DNA from: Plectrocnemia conspersa
Taxonomy: Eukaryota > Arthropoda > Insecta > Trichoptera > Polycentropodidae
Direction of reading: 5' to 3'
NCBI GenBank assembly: GCA_009617715.1
Contig: VTFK01000542.1
Span: 62,001 to 126,000 of the forward strand
Length of the DNA stretch: 64,000 nucleotides
Position 1 is the stretch's first letter, and every line of letters begins with the position of its first letter. This document shows positions 23,716 through 56,663 of this stretch, piece after piece. Below the pieces are notes generated by a model, which searched no databases, had not been told where the DNA came from, and was given only the letters and a program-made list of their open reading frames with translations. The position numbers and the translations under genes are program-made.

Positions 23716-24842
23716 ATATGGTGCTTCGCAAATTGAGATAGAACGAGTAAATCGGTTCAATTTCAGTATGCGCGTAGGCGTCCTATAGTTAACACGCACG
23801 TCGAGCGCTGCATCGTGGTCACGTGGTCAAGTTATAAAACCACATGCTTATCGGGGACTTCAACAGACTCTTACTGACATATTTGAATATTTTAGGGCAC
23901 CAAAAGGGATTAATTATATTTTTGATAGTATGTTCTTCTAACAGATATCGTTATTATATTTTTTTTCATATAAAATTAAATAATTAAAAAATAATTAGTG
24001 GTACTTGACTTTGTTAAAAAAAATCGTTTCGAATATCCTTATGTATTTTCCTAGATCGGTTTATATAAATGTCACACCATAACGAATTCTTATTTAGAAT
24101 CGATAGCGACAAATTCTGGGATAGTCACAGATGTGGTGTTCGTATTCTGAAGTATCATTTTTATTCGTTATGGCTTTTTGCAAAAGCCGAAAAGATTTTG
24201 CGTAAATTGAATATTTACGACCGAAAAGTTTTCACTGATGTTGTATTGGTGAGTGCCCACACAAACTTTTATAATTATCAGCAGCGTAATTTTAATAATA
24301 GTACAATTTAAAAATTGCGATTCTTTGGCACATTTTTCGATCGCGCGCAAATATACCAGCTGTACGTGACAGAAGCCGCCGTCCATACGTCATTCACGGC
24401 CGCCGTCCGGACGGCATATGAAATTTGCGGCAGTGTGGTCGCTTACTCGAAGTCGTAGGTCTCGGCCGACTTCAGTTGTAACTTCGGTTCGGACAACTTC
24501 CAGATAGTGTAGTGCAGGCATTAGAAAATCGTAAATAAACGAACGATTAATTTTATATGTTTTTAGAAAGTCCTTACAACTTCAACAAAAAACATAAAAA
24601 CTGACAAATTCGCTATTTGATAATCTATTTACATATTTTATTGTATCATTTTAATTATTGATTTCTAGCTCCTTATGCGAGCATTCTATTTACAATAATG
24701 ATTTATAGTCAGACACAGAGCTAGTGATATGACAGTATTTTAGTTAAAGTGTGCGAATTGTGGTTGGATGTTATATATTCTTTTATTGTAAAATTGTCTA
24801 ATTAAATACATTATCGACAATAATGTATTATATGGAATGTAA
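23716..24842. other. Intergenic, nothing recognised
   Basis: No supported exon. 24340-24510 is GC-richer (GGCCGCCGTCCGGACGGC, partly palindromic, near 24399) but has no open frame of note. Confidence 0.35.
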
Positions 24843-25025
24843 TGTCGAAATAGCATAGTCCGTCAAATCTAGACTGGCAACCCAGAGAACGCAGTAGCAG
24901 ACGCTATTTAATTTATAAAAAATGCACTATTATTATAAATCGGTCCCAACTGCAAAGTGACATCTAATAATTTATAATTATTTATATAGTTGTCACCGAT
25001 TCTCAGACTGAAAATTCATGTGCTT
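24843..25025 (+). repeat. tRNA-derived SINE, copy A
   Basis: Starts with a tRNA-like head: TAGCATAGTCCG resembles a pol III A box, followed by TCTAGACTGGCAACCC. The body then runs TTTATAAAAAATGCACTAT, ACTGCAAAGTGACAT and ATTTATATAGTTGTCACCGA to CAGACTG. The same series of blocks occurs at 43183-43360 plus 45245-45275, which defines the family. The B box is poorly kept in this copy. Confidence 0.6.
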
Positions 25026-27180
25026 AATACTTACTACTTATAACTCATTTGGCTTAAGTCAGTTAGTTTGCAGTGGAGAATTAAAAATAGATTAATAATC
25101 AAAAGTTCGATCTGTTTGCCGGAGATATTTGGGCACCGACCGTATCTTTTGTATTTGGCACCGACCTTTTTGTCGACGTTTTTTGCAAATTCTTTTAAAC
25201 CGATTAATGTCCGCTTAGATACGCAATCGTTTGTATAATATAATGCCGATGACTAAAAAAGCGTCATTCTTAGAAAGTCTAAGAGAATTAATTGTATAAT
25301 GTAAGTTTTTGGAAAATTTATTAATTTCGTCACAACGATTACGAGTGGTATTAACAATGTATTAATTATGAGTAACGTAAAAAGCACTTGTTTAGTCAAG
25401 CTTTAATATAACTATTATTTAAATTTTATAAAACACTGTCCGAAAGATTTTTATTGAAACATATTTTATATGTTATAAGGTTTTATTAAAAAAAAAACAA
25501 TTCCGATCACTTTTGCTGATTGAACTGCATCGCTAGCCGCACGTACATTGACAGAATCACACGTTAACCGGTGGATTTAATCATCACGCAAAGATGATTT
25601 AGTATTGTACTATAAATGTATGTATAGTAGCGTCGATAAATCAACGGCGATTCGTCCATGTCAGTCGCTATGCGGGCATTCTGAAAGTGAAAGCGAAAAT
25701 CGTCCAATTCAACGACGCCGTTATATTATTGTGTTGTATAAATAAAATAGTTGTGCAGTTGCATTAGCTTTGAGTATAATGGCCGACATTATTACAGCCG
25801 CTGGCCGCCCGAGCGAGAATCTGATGTAATTCTGGATTGAGATAAATCTGACTTTAGGGAAAATTAGACGTTTTTCCGCGACTTAATATATCTGAACACC
25901 AATCGTTATGGCAGCGCAGGTGCTGCCTAAATGCGTGAGTTAGATAATGTCCGAAAGTGAAATTTTTCGTTTCGGTAGTTTGAGTGTATAAAAAATGTAC
26001 CGTTAAATTATTGTGTAAAATTGTGTGACTTTAGCTGAAGTTTTGACCGATATAGTTTATCTAGAACGCAGTGTAAATAATTGTTATCGACTTTGTAAAC
26101 GATGCTCAGCCGAGTGATAAGGTTTTAATTATAGTTCATTAAACCGATTTTTGATTCGGTATTATTAGTTAAAAAAACATATTGCGTGTTTATGGATACA
26201 TTTCAAAATTTTAATCGTTTTTAGTCAAAATTTTAATGATGATTATTCTTCTAAGTAATTTCGACAGTCATTGCAAATATATCATAACAAAAGTATTACA
26301 TGGCATTAAAACTCAATATTTTAAACTGGAAACATGCATTTAAACTTTTTTATATTTAATTAATACTAGCTTTCTTTTTTAGTACATAATAATCGATAAT
26401 AATTACTTTAATGTAAGACGTAGCTGTGGTTTGATGTTACTTTCGCTGACGAAATTTATTAGGTTTGATCTTTGGTTTTGAATCAGTCTGACGAGACGTT
26501 TAAAAATCCGTAAGAATATGGATATTGTATAGAACTGGTTAAATTGTTCATAATTATCACTTCATAAACCGACCACGTTTAAAAATAAAACAATGCGTAA
26601 ACGCCAACCCTTATTCTAACGCTAACCTTATTCGTAGAAGTACTTCCATGGACCCCTACCCCTAAAAGTATTTCCATTTTCTCGCCATCATCTCCCTTAC
26701 CATGGCTCTACAGCTTATCAGCTGTAGAGCCATGGTAAGGGAGCCATGACACTGATGACTTTAAATTATTCGATGACCAAAATGTTAAATGCATATTTTT
26801 TATGAAAAAAAAAAATTTCGTACATACTTTTTTTGATTATATTTTTATGTTTTGTAATTTATTTTGTTCATACCTATTAAGAATAAACATCTCGTTTAAT
26901 GACCTTGTCGTATGAATCATAGGTTTACCATATAACTTAAAAGTACTGTAGAATAATTATTTTTCTATATTTATGTACATATATTTATGTATTTTATATT
27001 TTATTTATTATTTACTCAACTTCAGGCACATCTAGAATTTAAAACATGCAATACTTATAAAGGCCAAGTATAGTCACTTTTAAAATAACTTCCGCAGCTT
27101 AGAATTGAGAACTTTGTGTCACATTTTCTACTATATAAATATTAATTAAAGGTATTTTGCTCGGTTGCTCGGTTTTATCT
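25026..27180. other. Intergenic; CpG-richer candidate first-exon region at 25630-25935
   Basis: 25630-25935 is CpG-richer and contains two short start contexts. ATG 25779 opens 16 codons (MADIITAAGRPSENLM). ATG 25908 reads MAAQVLPKC up to a strong TGC|GTGAGT donor at 25935. Either could belong to a first exon of a plus-strand transcript, but no downstream exon was found. The rest is AT-rich. A precise hairpin at 26693-26742 is listed separately. Confidence 0.3.
26693..26742. repeat. Perfect 23-bp hairpin with 4-nt loop
   Basis: The left arm 26693-26715 (TCCCTTACCATGGCTCTACA then GCT) and the right arm 26720-26742 are exact reverse complements around TATC. It may be a small foldback repeat or a copying artefact. 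No function is evident. Confidence 0.8.
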
Positions 27181-27186
27181 TAATAA

Positions 27187-27842
27187 ATGCATGCTACTTC
27201 AGGAGTACTGCGCACTCTTTATGATGCTCTAGTCCGCAGCATACTAGAAACTAGCTCTATTAACCGGATTCTAGGCGTAATGAGTCAATGTAATGAATTG
27301 AAGCTGGAAAATGTACAGCGTAAATTCCGTCAATATTTATACTTGAAGGAATACGGGTATTATCCGTTTTTGTTTCCCAGTGCTTTTATTTTGGGAACGC
27401 TGGGATACACTCTTTTGTTTCTTTGTCAACTCGCAGAAGTGTTTATATAATTAAACACGTCTGGAAATTGCTCAAAGGCATCGTAGACAATCCTTCGGTG
27501 CTCGAGCAGCTCCTAATATGGGCTCCGGAAGGTGATTATAATTCTCGATTGCGTCCACTGTTCTTGCCTGTAAAGTCTAGAACTGGAGCACTTGCCAACT
27601 CTTCTCTGGCAAAGGCCGTTCGTCTGCTCAATACTGTGCATAAAGATATTGACATTTTCTCGTGCACATATGGGGTTTTGGTTTAATTCGTGTGTCTGTT
27701 CTTTTATTTTGTTTTATTGTTTTTATTTATATAAATTTTAAAATTGTAATATATTTTATACTTTTGGCAATCGTGACGCATTAGGTTAATATGTCAGATC
27801 AATATGGTCATAATTTTAATAAATAAATAAAATAAATACTTT
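27187..27842 (+). pseudogene. LINE ORF2 C-terminal fragment with 3' tail
   Basis: Translated peptides such as ALVRSILETSS, LENVQRKFRQYLYLKEYGYY and, in another frame, HVWKLLKGIVDNPSVLEQLL and RPLFLPVKSRTGALANSSLA match the region after the reverse transcriptase domain in Jockey/CR1-like non-LTR retrotransposons. The two parts are in different frames and the catalytic domain is absent. Such 5'-truncated copies are typical of LINE insertion. The end shows TAAATAAATAAAATAAATAC at about 27818-27838, a simple-repeat 3' tail. The clade assignment is from memory of motifs only. Confidence 0.7.
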
Positions 27843-30585
27843 GGGTGTTGATACATAACTTTTTTGTTAAATCTGTATTAGTAGACATCTTGACTACATA
27901 TTCCGATATTTATAAGAAATTGAGCTCCAAAATTTACAATGGCAGAATTTTTACCAAGTAAACAATTTATACAAAATTACATATTATATGAATTTATTAA
28001 AAAAAAATCTAAAAATTATTTAAAAATGATTCAGTACATATTATATATAGTCACTGCAAATCCCACTAAAAACGTCGCAGTAATTTGTTGTCGATAAATT
28101 AATAAAAAATAAAATGGATAACAATTTTCTAAGCTGGAAAAATACGGCAATCTTAGATTCTAAATTTTCGTGGAAATCTCGTGTAGATACTGAACTAATT
28201 CTAAAAACGAAAACAACCAAAAGTAGATTGATATAAAAAATAAATAAAAGACCTGCAATCTCGTACGCTTTCCCAGTTTGAAGATACATAATTAATACTC
28301 TTAAGTTCCTAATAAAACTTCAGTCACAAAAAAATATTTCGTTATGAATCGCATCAAATGCTCCATGGTTAGTCCGCAATTCGATGTTACACTGTAATTT
28401 AAAAATAGGTACTCTAACTGAACTCGTCGATAAATTAAACACCTCGAGAGGATTAAACTCATAAAAATAAATTATTTTTTAGTTTCATTATAAAAACGAT
28501 ATTAATTTCGGGATTACCTAATATATACCTTAAGTTACGAAACCTTTCCATTGTGCGATACGCATCGAAAAGTCAATTAGTTTTCCATTTTTTTATTGAC
28601 AATGAATTATGTTGCTGTTATAGTAACATAAACATTTATAATATATGCGCATATGATAAAGCTGATACAAATTGGAAAGTGTTGATTTTTCTTTTAGTTT
28701 TTTTTATTATTATAGTACTGACGCATATCATTATAATGAACATGTTAATACATTTAGGTGTACGTTCATTGTTAATGCTGGTAAGGGTAATTTAGGTCGA
28801 CTTTGACGCGCACAACAAGGCTGCTTCGCGACCTTAGGGATGTATCTACAATATAATGTATGCATACATCACAGTGTTTCTATAATATATAATTAAATCT
28901 ATTTTATTCGACTCATTGTGAAATTGTGCATCGCAATCTATTTCGGTAGCCCTTATCTCATTCACGCACCATATCACAATTAAGGGTCGTATGCGTCTGT
29001 TGCTGATCGATTTTCACACCCCCTGCTTTCCAAATATGCCTTTGATCGTTTGCCGAATTTAAATATTTAAATAATTTAGTGTATGAAATGATAAATGTAA
29101 AGTCTCTAGTAATTGTATTTAAAGTTTTCTCTGTATTCTCAACTCGAGGGTAGGTGAAGTTTTTAGTTTTTCGCAACGGAAACGTGTCATGGTCACACAG
29201 AGTCCGCACGTGTGGCTTTTAGCAAGGGAGTAATCCCCTTGTTGCATTCTATTATGTAACGTATCGACCGAATCTAATGTTAAATAATTTATTTGCGGCA
29301 TGCGAGTGACAGTGGAACGTACTTATCTATTATATTTTAATAATTGTGTGGAAATCTAGGTGGAATTTAAAGCGAATGTGTATTGTAACGTGTTTCATAA
29401 TATTGACTATTAAATTTCGATCTGGTGTGTCACTTTATTTGCATCAGTTTGTATTCTAATATATTTTAACATGAGATAAATATTTTCCAAAATTATGATT
29501 TATTTAATATTATCTAAAGGTCGAGGATGACCAGTTGAATGTCATATTTGATGCCGACCCACGATAAAAAGCCATGGAGCTTACTTTAATCAATAATCTG
29601 GGTGCGGTATTTGCATCCCATTGGGATGGTTTTTATGTACCACGTTTAGTTGCTTACTCAAATGGATCGTATTCCAACGTACATTTTCTAAAGTGCAAGA
29701 TAAAAATACGAATACTTTTTCACTACTTGGTGATTGAAGATGAAAAATGTATGGCGTATGTTTTACAACAATGAGATGAAAATAAATATTCTCATCCAAT
29801 TCAAAGTAATGCTCTGTATTTAATGTAATATTTATGAGATGTATAAATGAAACTCTTATAAAAATTGTTCTTGGTATAAACAAATCTAAATAAGTGTCCC
29901 TTATCAAGACAACACCAACAAAGAATAAAGTAATTTGTTTAAAATGTTATCAAGCATTCGTTATATTCTCCAGACATTGTTATTAATCTAGGTGGAATAA
30001 CTCTGACTTTTTCTATGCTATGTCATTATAAAAGTTACTTAATAAAAAATAAGATTTAGTTTAATTAATTTGGGTCTATAATTTAATAGGAAAAATATTA
30101 TTTTTTCATTTAATTTTACATATAATTTTAAAACAGATCTACTTATTACTTTATTGTATAAATAAAAGTTTTTATTTATAAAGAAAATGTTTATAGAAAC
30201 CTCTATGCGAATTAGTAATTTATTATAAGTTGACATGACACTTACACGTATTTTAATTATTTTATCAACTTTGATGCATTTTTATATGTTTTTGAATTTA
30301 TAATACATAATTATAATTGTTCCGTGAATACTGTTAATACTGTTAATAAATACGGGTATTGTAAAATTAGGAATGTATAATTGTGTCAATTCTGGGAAAG
30401 GTGTATTTTTTCGTCATTCCAGCAAGTGCATAATGGCGAGCCTCCAACTCAACACGTGCGCGTGACCTTTTTTTTTGTTCTATTCATAGAAAGTAATATC
30501 GATGACATTTAAAAATTAGAAGCTTGTAAATAGATAAAACACTTATAATATACTAGCAAAATTATTTTGACGTAATTTTACCTTT
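27843..30585. other. Intergenic, no gene recognised
   Basis: AT-rich with only short open frames and no domain. 28930-29260 is slightly less AT-rich but has no supported exon. Confidence 0.4.
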
Positions 30586-30589
30586 ATTT

Positions 30590-31280
30590 TTAATAAATTC
30601 TTGTATTCTGCCTGTCATCGATAAATACAGATTTTCAATTATTTTAAGATCTATCCCTTCTTCCCACACTTCCATGATATGTTTTTTTCTGCTCGGCTAA
30701 ATTTTTTGATTATTGTTTTATGATTGCATATCAATTTTCAATTGGGTTCAGGTCGGGGCTGTTTTCTAGCCATGCTAATGATGTGATTCCCATTAACTAT
30801 TTTAAATTGTGTAATCTATAGATAGAGAATTAATTTAATGAAAAATCTATAATTGGGCTCATTGATGGCTTTGCGCAGAATCCTCTTAAAAAAGGAGTTC
30901 AGCAGTATGTTGTGAAAGTTCTTCAAGGGTTGGAATAAAGTCGTTTTATACAAACAATTTATATATTTTTGCATTTATGGTGCCCTGGACGAAATTCACA
31001 GAGTTCAATCAATAAGCTGTCATGCAACCCCAGATCATCATATAGGGTGAGTGCTTGATGAATCGATTAATGCATAAGGGATGAAATCCTTCGATTTTTC
31101 TACGACGCACAGTCGCTTACCATCTGCTCTAAACAGATTAAATTTGGAGTCGTCAGAGAAAGTCACTCTTCTCCAATCTAAGACGGTCCAATGGCGATGA
31201 GCTTTTGCCCATTCTAGGCGATTTTTGTGTTTTGTGAGTGTTTTTTTGCTGGGTTTCGCGCTTTAAATCCAGCTTTCACT
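30590..31280 (-). pseudogene. Tc1/mariner transposase, decayed copy
   Basis: Read right to left, the sequence translates in pieces into Tc1-family hallmarks. One is a TFSDDSKFNLFRADG-type peptide near 31170-31130, carrying the first catalytic Asp region. Next is MMIWGCM near 31045. A WPENSPDLNPIEN-type motif lies near 30770-30735, containing the PDLNP(I)E signature of the third catalytic residue. Stops and frame changes are numerous, so it is inactive. Terminal inverted repeats were not identified. The order of motifs confirms minus orientation. Confidence 0.75.
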
Positions 31281-31319
31281 GTTTATCTCAAAATATTCGT
31301 TTTGTCGTTTTAAAATTAA

Positions 31320-31480
31320 ATTTCATTTTATATAATTTAATTATATTTTCACTAGTAGAAATATATGTGTAAATATCTATTGATATTCGGATATGATTTC
31401 ACCGAAATAGTCTTAGTAGTTATACATACATTTATACTAGTGAAAATATAACTTCACCGAAAAATACATTCACGTTTTAT
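31320..31480. repeat. Dispersed CACTAG-motif repeat copy
   Basis: Contains ATTTTCACTAGTAGAAATAT and, inverted, ATACTAGTGAAAATATAACT, plus ATTTCACCGAAATA. These are the same motif family as at 60, 5470-5830, 34210-34310 and 36750-36960. Confidence 0.5.
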
Positions 31481-32802
31481 TACAGGATTTTTTTGGGCAC
31501 ATAATACAGCGCTGCATTAAATACTCAATTTTTTTTATTGAAAATATACAATTTTCGACAAATAAAATACGGGGACAATTTAAATAAGCAATCCATAAAA
31601 CTAATTGCTTGTGCAATTGTCAGAACAGTGAACACCCCATGAATTAGTCTCTGCAACAAATCCTTTTCCAAAGAAAAAATCTGAAGATTTACCTTAAATA
31701 AATGCACAAACAATGCGTTTTATGGAACAAAGTATTTATTTAAATGCACATATTTTTAAAAATAATTCCCTGGTAAATCGCACACATAAAATATTTTAGA
31801 TTTTTAAATGCAAGTTGAGAACTATTAATTATAATTATACATTTAAAGTTATTTTATTTAGGAGTAATGAATATAAGAGCATTTATTTATGCTTGATATT
31901 TTGAGCATAACACAAAAAAACGAGAAACATATACTGAAGAACTTATTGTTTTTTGCGATAATTAGGACTTTGTATTAAATGCAACTAATAATAAAAAAAT
32001 ATAAAAAAACGTTTGCCAATAACGTCTATAATAATATGCTATTTTACCAACAAAGATAAAATAACTTGATAGGTATATTGTACAATAATTACATATGTAT
32101 TATTTTCAGTAAAATTAATATTTTATTTTGGTAATAATTAGGATCTTGTCTGTAATTTGATTATTGATTTTTTTATATAAAAATTTTGAAAACATTGATA
32201 TATAAACAGCTACAGAAAAAATCTTTTTTATGTTTTCAAAATTTATGTTTTCCGACTTGTTATGAAGGTTCAGATTTATTTTTTTGAAATACACCTTTTT
32301 CATATTTTTGTACTTTTACTATTTAAGTGAAAGCTGATCATATATAAATATATATTTTGTTAAATGTTGATTACATTTTGGAGAAAAATAAATAAGCCTG
32401 TGTATACTGTGAATTATGTCAATCATGAAACGGAGCGATCGAATCCCCATTAATTTTTTTACCAAGTTAATTTCGCATTTATGGCAAAATCAACCTTGCC
32501 GTTGTGCAATCAGCGCACGCTCCAAATCTCACAACAAATCAAGCATCTTTCACGATTCTCACTCTTGCATCGTTTGCTTTGTGTTAAATTACGCAATGAA
32601 AATGTCTATTTTAACGCGCGAGCTGATAAAATCAGTCGCTTTGGCATTGCGATATTGAACTTGTACAATCGTTTCTTTCTTATCTAACGCTATAAGTGTG
32701 TCATTTCGTGATAGGTTATTTTTGTTTACAGTGAGCCTCGATTCAATCCGGCACCACGGACAACGAAGTTAGTCGGCCGTTTCCGAGACATCATCTGCTA
32801 AG
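31481..32802. other. TBCEL upstream region
   Basis: 31500-32400 is very AT-rich and empty. 32410-32800 is less AT-rich and may hold the TBCEL promoter and 5' untranslated region. A TTTGTTTACAG|TGAGCC site at 32730 could be a splice acceptor for a 5'-UTR exon, in which case the promoter lies further upstream. Confidence 0.35.
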
Positions 32803-52673
<19,871 letters not shown>

Positions 52674-54474
52674 ATTTTTATAAAGTAATAATTAAAGATA
52701 AAATGGATTAAGTTTGCAGTTATTTGGTAGCTTTTATGTTAGAAAATATTTTTTGAAATTTATTTATTTTGTTAATTTTTTTATGAGCTTCTTTCATTAT
52801 TTTTGTGATTATGAATGATTAATGAACTTTATTATATATTACAGAAATGCCTTATGAAAATGAAATTTATTACTGTATTACGATGTGCAGGGTGAGAAAG
52901 TTTTATTATAACCATTGAATGTGCATTCGTTTTAACGTTTTCCATACTTCAATTAAACCTTTTAACATTTTCTACCAAAATAAATAACTATTCTACTTAT
53001 TAATATTATACATTAGCAAATATTATGATAAATAACTCGGGTAAAGAACGACGTTGTGAGGGTTAAAAACATATACTTCCACTATTAGTTTCCGTGTAAT
53101 AGCACAATTTAGATGTTGTAATAAATCTTCTTTCGTAGATTACTGAAAGTAGAAAGCCCAGTTTTTAAAAAGTACATCAAGGATAGACACTGTACCGAGT
53201 AAAATTGTTGTTTTAACGAAATTGTTCAATCCGATCGTAACTAAATTGTGTAAATGTGATAAAGGAACTTTATTGGGAGATCTACAGCCTTATTATGAAT
53301 ATCACCAAATAAACTAATGTTCTCAAATATTTTTATTGTAACTTAAATATAAATCTAACAATATTTATATATGATAATCGTGATTGTTTTTATTAATCGT
53401 TTGGAGGCACGTTGAAATTTTATCAAAGAGAATGTAAAATTTTTAGATATCTCATGTGTCTCGACAAGCCAATATCTGAGTCATTAGAGTGTAGAGTTTA
53501 AAAGAAGATTAAATCAATGAGGAGTGAGGAATAATTAAGTTTGGAATGTGTTAGATGGCAACGTTATTGCACAATGTGATTATATAAATGATAATTAATA
53601 AAAAAGTCATCATTTAAAGTCTTATTCATTTATGCAACCTAAATAAACATAACTATTACATAGATGTGCGAATAGTGTGACAAGCTATACCAAATTTTTA
53701 CACACACACATAAATTATTTATTTAATGCTTTCCATCGTGGGTATTATTATGGTTTATCTATTGAAGTCGCACGAGTATGGAACGCTACTCGGACCTTGG
53801 GTGACTTCGCCTCAGGCAACTTCGAGAGAGTGTAGAGTAGGCATAACACATACACTCATCTTTTTATTTTCGCGGTAGATACGTACCAGGAAACATTGCG
53901 TAAATTGAAGCATTGAAGGAAAATTATTATTTAAACGATCGAATATTATTCACGTGTATTTTAAACGTTTCTTTAACTTATAAAGTACACGAAAAAATTC
54001 TTCAGTGACATGCGTGCACTTCAGAAAGCAACTCAGGACACACTGCATAGGCAGTGGAAGAGGTTCCAGGTGTAGGTAAAATGCGAGAAGTAAGAAAATG
54101 GGTCGTTTTTGTTGCGTAAAATAAGCGCAGAACCATAAAAGCATGTAAAACGAGCATCACGTAAATCGAGGGATTTGTATATTTCATTCTATCATAAATA
54201 TCAAGTAATTTATATCCTTCTTTACGAATAAACGTTACACATATTTAACTATGGATTCAATCCAACTATAAACTGACATTATTTTTTTATATATTAAGTC
54301 AAACGAAATATTTCATTAGAAATCATTTCAATGCTTCATGGTTTATCCACTTTTTGGTGTAACACCATAACTTAAAAACATTAATAGTTATCTTTACCAA
54401 TCATTCAAACTAGGATGGTGGTGTAGCGATTCTATATCTATAATTTATTTTTAAGTATTGATCGATGTATATTC

Positions 54475-54707
54475 AAACCGAATTTTGGTCAATAGGAGAG
54501 CATAAAAACAATTATCACTTCTCAGAAGTCAAAAATTCACGTCAAAAGCAATAAAATCGTGTCGGCGTCGGCACAGTGGGAACGCTCAGTAAAGAGCGTT
54601 TCCACTGCGACGGCGAAGGCACGATTTTATTGCTTTTGACGTGGATTTTTGACTTCTGAGAAGAGATAATTGTTTTTTGTGCTCTTCTGTTGAACAAAAT
54701 TCGGTTT
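54475..54707. mobile_element. Palindromic MITE with about 100-bp inverted arms
   Basis: The left arm from AAACCGAATTTTGGTCAATA to ACGTCAAAAGCAATAAAATC is mirrored by the right arm, which ends CAAAATTCGGTTT. The centre has a second small palindrome, GGGAACGCTC / GAGCGTTTCC. No coding. A half copy exists at 5960-6150. The target duplication is unclear. Confidence 0.7.
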
Positions 54708-54879
54708 AGTTGTGTTTTACTTGTTTCTCATTTAATTTATAAAGTCTTAATATAAACGCTAGATAACAGAACGTTTTCACTGCGATAAAAAGAATCGCGC
54801 GAAGCCTCAAGGCAGTTGCCTAGTTTCACACTCCTCGTTTGAACCTTTGTGTGTGTGAGTTTTTATGTAGTCAAAAGCA

Positions 54880-55150
54880 TTTGCTATAACTACGGATGAA
54901 TATTTTCGCTAAATTTGGCAGAATGGGGATGGATCCTCGACGTAGCCCCTGCACTGTTTCTTAATCGCAGCTTCATCTTGAGCGCATCATTAGCTGAACG
55001 GCAGGATCCTGTTCGAAGACCCCAGACGCAAAGATGAGACTTGCTTAGTTCAGAAGTGGGTCTGTTACCCACTTCTCCCTTTACAGGTAAGGCAAATCTC
55101 GCTTTTAGAAATCTTAAGCGAGTCTACGACCCAACTTCTTTTCGAGAACT
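54880..55150. other. GC-richer block of unknown nature
   Basis: Noticeably less AT-rich than its surroundings, with a 60-codon minus-strand open frame (55072-54890) and a small hairpin AGTGGGT-CTGTT-ACCCACT at about 55054-55072. I do not recognise a protein domain or a known RNA. Confidence 0.35.
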
Positions 55151-56644
55151 GTGCGAATCCTTTTCTTCTTAATAAAGAAAGCATTTAATATTCAATATTC
55201 GCTTTTTACAAAACAATTTTATTGAAAGTCATTTTTCATGAATCTAAGATAAGATATATAATTTCAATTAATTAACAAAGGATTGATTAAAATAATAATA
55301 TGTAAAAAAAACATACTTTTTTATTCATAGAAGTAATATGAAATAAATAAATAAATATTATTTTTAAGCATGATACAATTTAAAATTATAGAACATTTAA
55401 AATAAAATAAAAATACGAGAAAAACATTTAATTTTTGGTAATAAATTTAATATTTTATTCATATTTTTACAAGAGAAATCCGTTAAGTATGTTTACTATG
55501 GAAATTGAAGAATATCATAGTACAATACAAAATTATAGTTTTACAGCTTGGATTATTTAAAAACTATTGAAATCTAACCTTAAAACATTTATGTAAAATT
55601 TAAAAAAATTGCTATTCGGTTATAAAGCACTATACATTATTGAAAAATTGGTTCTGTAATTGTTCAAACTATGATTATAGAAAAAACATTTTGAATCAAT
55701 TCACGGGTTCTCAACCTTTACGCACATATTTAAAAAATATACTTTCATAACAGTCATAAATACAATACTGGGTGTTATCAACAGCTGATAAACGTTTGAA
55801 CATAATTTAACATTACGTTAAACTCAAATCATATATAATAAATTAAAATATGAGGTCGTTAAAAATATTAATGGTCAGCTCTACATTATTTTTTCTTTCA
55901 TATTCATATGCTTCAAATCTTTAAGAGTAATATATGAAAAAGTCGATTCTAGAATAACTACTAAAGGCTTATAAAATAATCTTGCATTGCGGCTTAAATA
56001 ACTTTAAACTATGTTGAGTTGACCCTTAATATTCCAACGTTTCATATAAACGCATCGTTTTTAGCGCATTGAGAACCCTTCTTACATCTAATAAATATTT
56101 TCTCCCATAAAGAATTGTAACCCTGAAGATTTTACGAAAACCTAACTAATTAAAGTTTATATTTATTTTTTGGCAATTTACCTGAAGCTAAATGTGATAT
56201 TTCATTAAGTCAACTATTTCGAAAATATATGGAATTGCTGTTTGTTCTATCATTCCCATTACAATTCAGCATAGAACACAGTTACATTACATATCAATAA
56301 ATATAAATAAAATTTTCTATTTTTTTTAAATGTCCTATAAACGTGAAACACTATGTTCAATTCAACCAGTGCCATACCGTATCAATCAAATATTATAATA
56401 GCATGATGTAAGTGCTTGTGCCACTTTACAGAAAACTTCATATCACCCAAGTATTTTCAACAAAAATAATTTAAATAAAAGAAAATTATTATTGAAATGT
56501 ATAAGTATATCACACTTTGCAGCTCATTGATTGAAGATGTGATTTAGTTTCTCTTTTTGCTATGAGCTTGATTATCATACCCGACATTTTGCACTTAACA
56601 CAACAAGCAAGTAGATAAAAACAGTAACAATCAGTCATTGTCAA

Positions 56645-56650
56645 TTTATT
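56645..56650 (-). terminator. Candidate HYOU1 polyadenylation signal
   Basis: AATAAA on the minus strand, 14 bases after the HYOU1 stop codon. It is very close to the stop, so it may not be the main signal. Confidence 0.3.
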
Positions 56651-56663
56651 TCGCCTAGATCAA

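Larger units (their letters stand above)
52674..56663. other. Convergent intergenic region between TBCEL and HYOU1
   Basis: Contains the TBCEL 3' flank (left) and the HYOU1 3' flank (right). A palindromic MITE lies at 54475-54707 and a less AT-rich unexplained block at 54880-55150. The rest is AT-rich with no gene. Confidence 0.5.
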
